A program made the position numbers and the translations under genes. The notes beneath the pieces were generated by a model, which worked only from the letters and a program-made list of their open reading frames with translations, did no database searches and was not told the origin of the DNA. From UBA4782 sp034429195 (GTDB taxonomy: Bacteria; Chloroflexota; Anaerolineae; Anaerolineales; Anaerolineaceae), in NCBI GenBank assembly GCA_034429195.1, contig DAOUGQ010000002.1, forward strand, positions 1 to 64,000: a stretch of 64,000 nt of DNA, read 5' to 3'. How positions within the stretch are numbered: the stretch's first letter is position 1; every line of letters starts with the position of its first letter. Positions 62,687 to 64,000 of the stretch are shown here, in pieces.

Positions 62687-62699
62687 TTTCAGCCTCCGA

Positions 62700-64000
62700 T
62701 TAAATCCAAAGGACGACTGCAGAAATAATGACAATCGCCGCGATCAGTAAGAAAGCCAGTCTCTTCTCCAATGCTTCGGAAACCAGTTTAACTTTTTGTG
62801 CAAACCAATATATTGCCTGCCAGATCCAAAGATAGACTGGATCGGGGTTGGTGGCTTTAATCACAGGAGCGAAAGCATCACCCGCGAATTCAGAAAAATC
62901 AATAACATTGAGTGTATCTCCTTCGGGGAGAGGATCACCACCTGTGAAAGAAGAGACACCTTTAGGAGAAGGTTTGCGAAGAGCAAAAATCACCAGGACG
63001 ATCAGAAGTGCAGAAATTGTCAGGATTGCACCTGCCGTAACAGGGGCTCCAGTATTGGTCAACTGAAAACCAAGGAAAGAAACCGTGGTTGGCACGGAGG
63101 ATTTCATGGCCAGGGTAGCTGGTTCAATGATCCACTTTATCAATGCCTGCGGAACAATGCCAAAGAACAGGCAGGCGATTGCCAAAACACCCATCCCAGC
63201 CAGCATACGGGGTGAAGCATCTTCAATTTTATTTTCGTTGCTGCTGGTGGTGGGACTTTCTTCGCCGAAGAAAACACCTACGGTAGCTTTAAGAATATAA
63301 AATGCTGTAAAGGTAGAAACCAACCATGCAACGATCACGACCACCCACGTACCAGATTGGAGCGCTGCATCGTAGAGCAGCCACTTTGCAAGAAAACCAT
63401 TCGTAAAAGGAACACCAATAATCGCTGCAGCTGCTACCAACCAGACGAGAGTGGTTCCGGGCATCTTCTTTGCCAGACCACCGAGCAGTCGCATATCTTT
63501 TGTACCTGTTGCATGTTGTACTGCTCCTGCGCATAAAAATAATGTTCCTTTGAACAGGCCATGACTGAAAACGTAAAAGGCACCAGCCAGGATACCCATT
63601 GGAGTACCAATTCCAAAGGCTGTCAGAATATATCCCAACTGGCTGATAGTCGAAAACGCCAGTAGGCGCTTCATATCAGTCTGGATCATAGCATATAGTG
63701 CACCAACAACCATGGTCACACAACCTATTGCCATGAGAATCACATTCCATGAAGGCTGCCAGCCTGTGATCGAATACATTCGAGCTATCAGATACACACC
63801 TGCTTTAACATAACAGGCTGAATGGAGCAATGCAGAGACAGGGGTCGGAGCATTCATGGCTTCAGGGATCCAGGTATGTAGTGGGAACATGACTGATTTT
63901 GCCATAGCTGCAATCAGAAAGAGAATGAATATTCCTGTATTGAATTGGGCTGCCAATGTCGGGTCTGTCCAAACCAGGGTTCCTGATCCTTGATAAAGTA
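62700..64000 (-). CDS. Antiporter-like subunit of the group 4 hydrogenase (NuoL/HyfB-like), partial
   Basis: At least 433 codons, open to the right edge, so the 5' end is missing. A TTG at 63956 is internal: the frame continues through LYQGSGTLVWTDPTLAAQFN. It shows AMAKSVMFPLHTWIPEAMNAPTPVSALLHSA with the conserved lysine, HSACYVKAGVYLIAR and LLAFSTISQLGYI, then a C-terminal extension and a final helix. Two antiporter-like subunits in one operon resemble Hyf/Mbh-type complexes rather than the single-antiporter Ech. Confidence 0.9.
   Translation of the reverse strand, partial: LYQGSGTLVWTDPTLAAQFNTGIFILFLIAAMAKSVMFPLHTWIPEAMNAPTPVSALLHSACYVKAGVYLIARMYSITGWQPSWNVILMAIGCVTMVVGALYAMIQTDMKRLLAFSTISQLGYILTAFGIGTPMGILAGAFYVFSHGLFKGTLFLCAGAVQHATGTKDMRLLGGLAKKMPGTTLVWLVAAAAIIGVPFTNGFLAKWLLYDAALQSGTWVVVIVAWLVSTFTAFYILKATVGVFFGEESPTTSSNENKIEDASPRMLAGMGVLAIACLFFGIVPQALIKWIIEPATLAMKSSVPTTVSFLGFQLTNTGAPVTAGAILTISALLIVLVIFALRKPSPKGVSSFTGGDPLPEGDTLNVIDFSEFAGDAFAPVIKATNPDPVYLWIWQAIYWFAQKVKLVSEALEKRLAFLLIAAIVIISAVVLWI

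Noticed and set aside
58068..64000. Respiratory complex I (NADH dehydrogenase)
   Set aside because: The NuoD-like subunit retains all four nickel-binding cysteines and no NADH-binding subunits are seen, so a group 4 hydrogenase is the better call.

Overview
The window looks like chromosome from a fermentative, anaerobic member of the Chloroflexi, most like the Anaerolineae. This is inferred from gene content, from moderate GC with AT-rich spacers, and from several genes that appear to be transcribed without a leader. No rRNA, tRNA, CRISPR array or insertion sequence was found. Apart from a tandem repeat at the left edge, it reads as core chromosome with dense catabolic operons.

Left part (1-12.8 kb). 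A type A RNase P RNA gene (minus strand) is followed at its 3' end by at least five tandem 56-bp copies of its own terminus. Next come a MoaD-like sulfur carrier and an endonuclease-type MutL. A minus-strand operon encodes a receiver/MinD-like ATPase, a sirtuin and a GAF histidine-kinase-like protein. TilS and a degenerate tyrosine recombinase follow. A second minus-strand operon encodes a membrane kinase-like protein, a LysM protein and an LCP enzyme for the cell envelope.

Purine-nitrogen region (12.8-32.2 kb). Plus-strand genes encode an 8-oxoguanine-deaminase-like amidohydrolase, adenine deaminase, a GntR regulator, an aspartate-carbamoyltransferase-like enzyme, a YgeW-type carbamoyltransferase, carbamate kinase, a BMP-type nucleoside ABC transporter (lipoprotein, double ATPase, two permeases), a threonine-synthase-like PLP enzyme, a glycosyltransferase and a TrpB-like PLP enzyme. 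After the oppositely oriented tyrS come a conserved hypothetical gene and a dihydropyrimidinase/hydantoinase. Together these fit uptake of purines or nucleosides, deamination, ring opening, and ATP recovery through carbamoyl phosphate and carbamate kinase.

Membrane module and selB (32.2-38.9 kb). Directly behind the hydantoinase gene lie three membrane proteins related to the proton-pumping subunits of complex I and hydrogenase-4, with no catalytic subunits beside them. A long coiled-coil protein and SelB follow.

IclR-linked catabolic operon (39.2-52.4 kb). An IclR regulator with a palindromic operator over its own promoter precedes a creatininase-family hydrolase, a five-gene peptide/opine-type ABC transporter with an amidohydrolase inserted among its genes, a RidA protein, an aminotransferase, a second threonine-synthase-like enzyme and a fused KDPG/KHG aldolase plus PfkB kinase. 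This looks like a complete import-hydrolyse-deaminate-cleave pathway for an amide-containing, probably sugar-acid-like compound that I cannot name. It is the best candidate for an undescribed system in the window.

Right part (52.7-64 kb). A GAF-PP2C phosphatase and an ABC-2 export system (ATPase plus two permeases) are followed, convergently, by a group 4 energy-converting [NiFe] hydrogenase operon on the minus strand (two antiporter-like subunits, NuoB-, NuoH-, NuoI-, NuoC- and NuoD-like). It runs off the right edge and explains how reduced ferredoxin could be re-oxidised to H2 with ion pumping.
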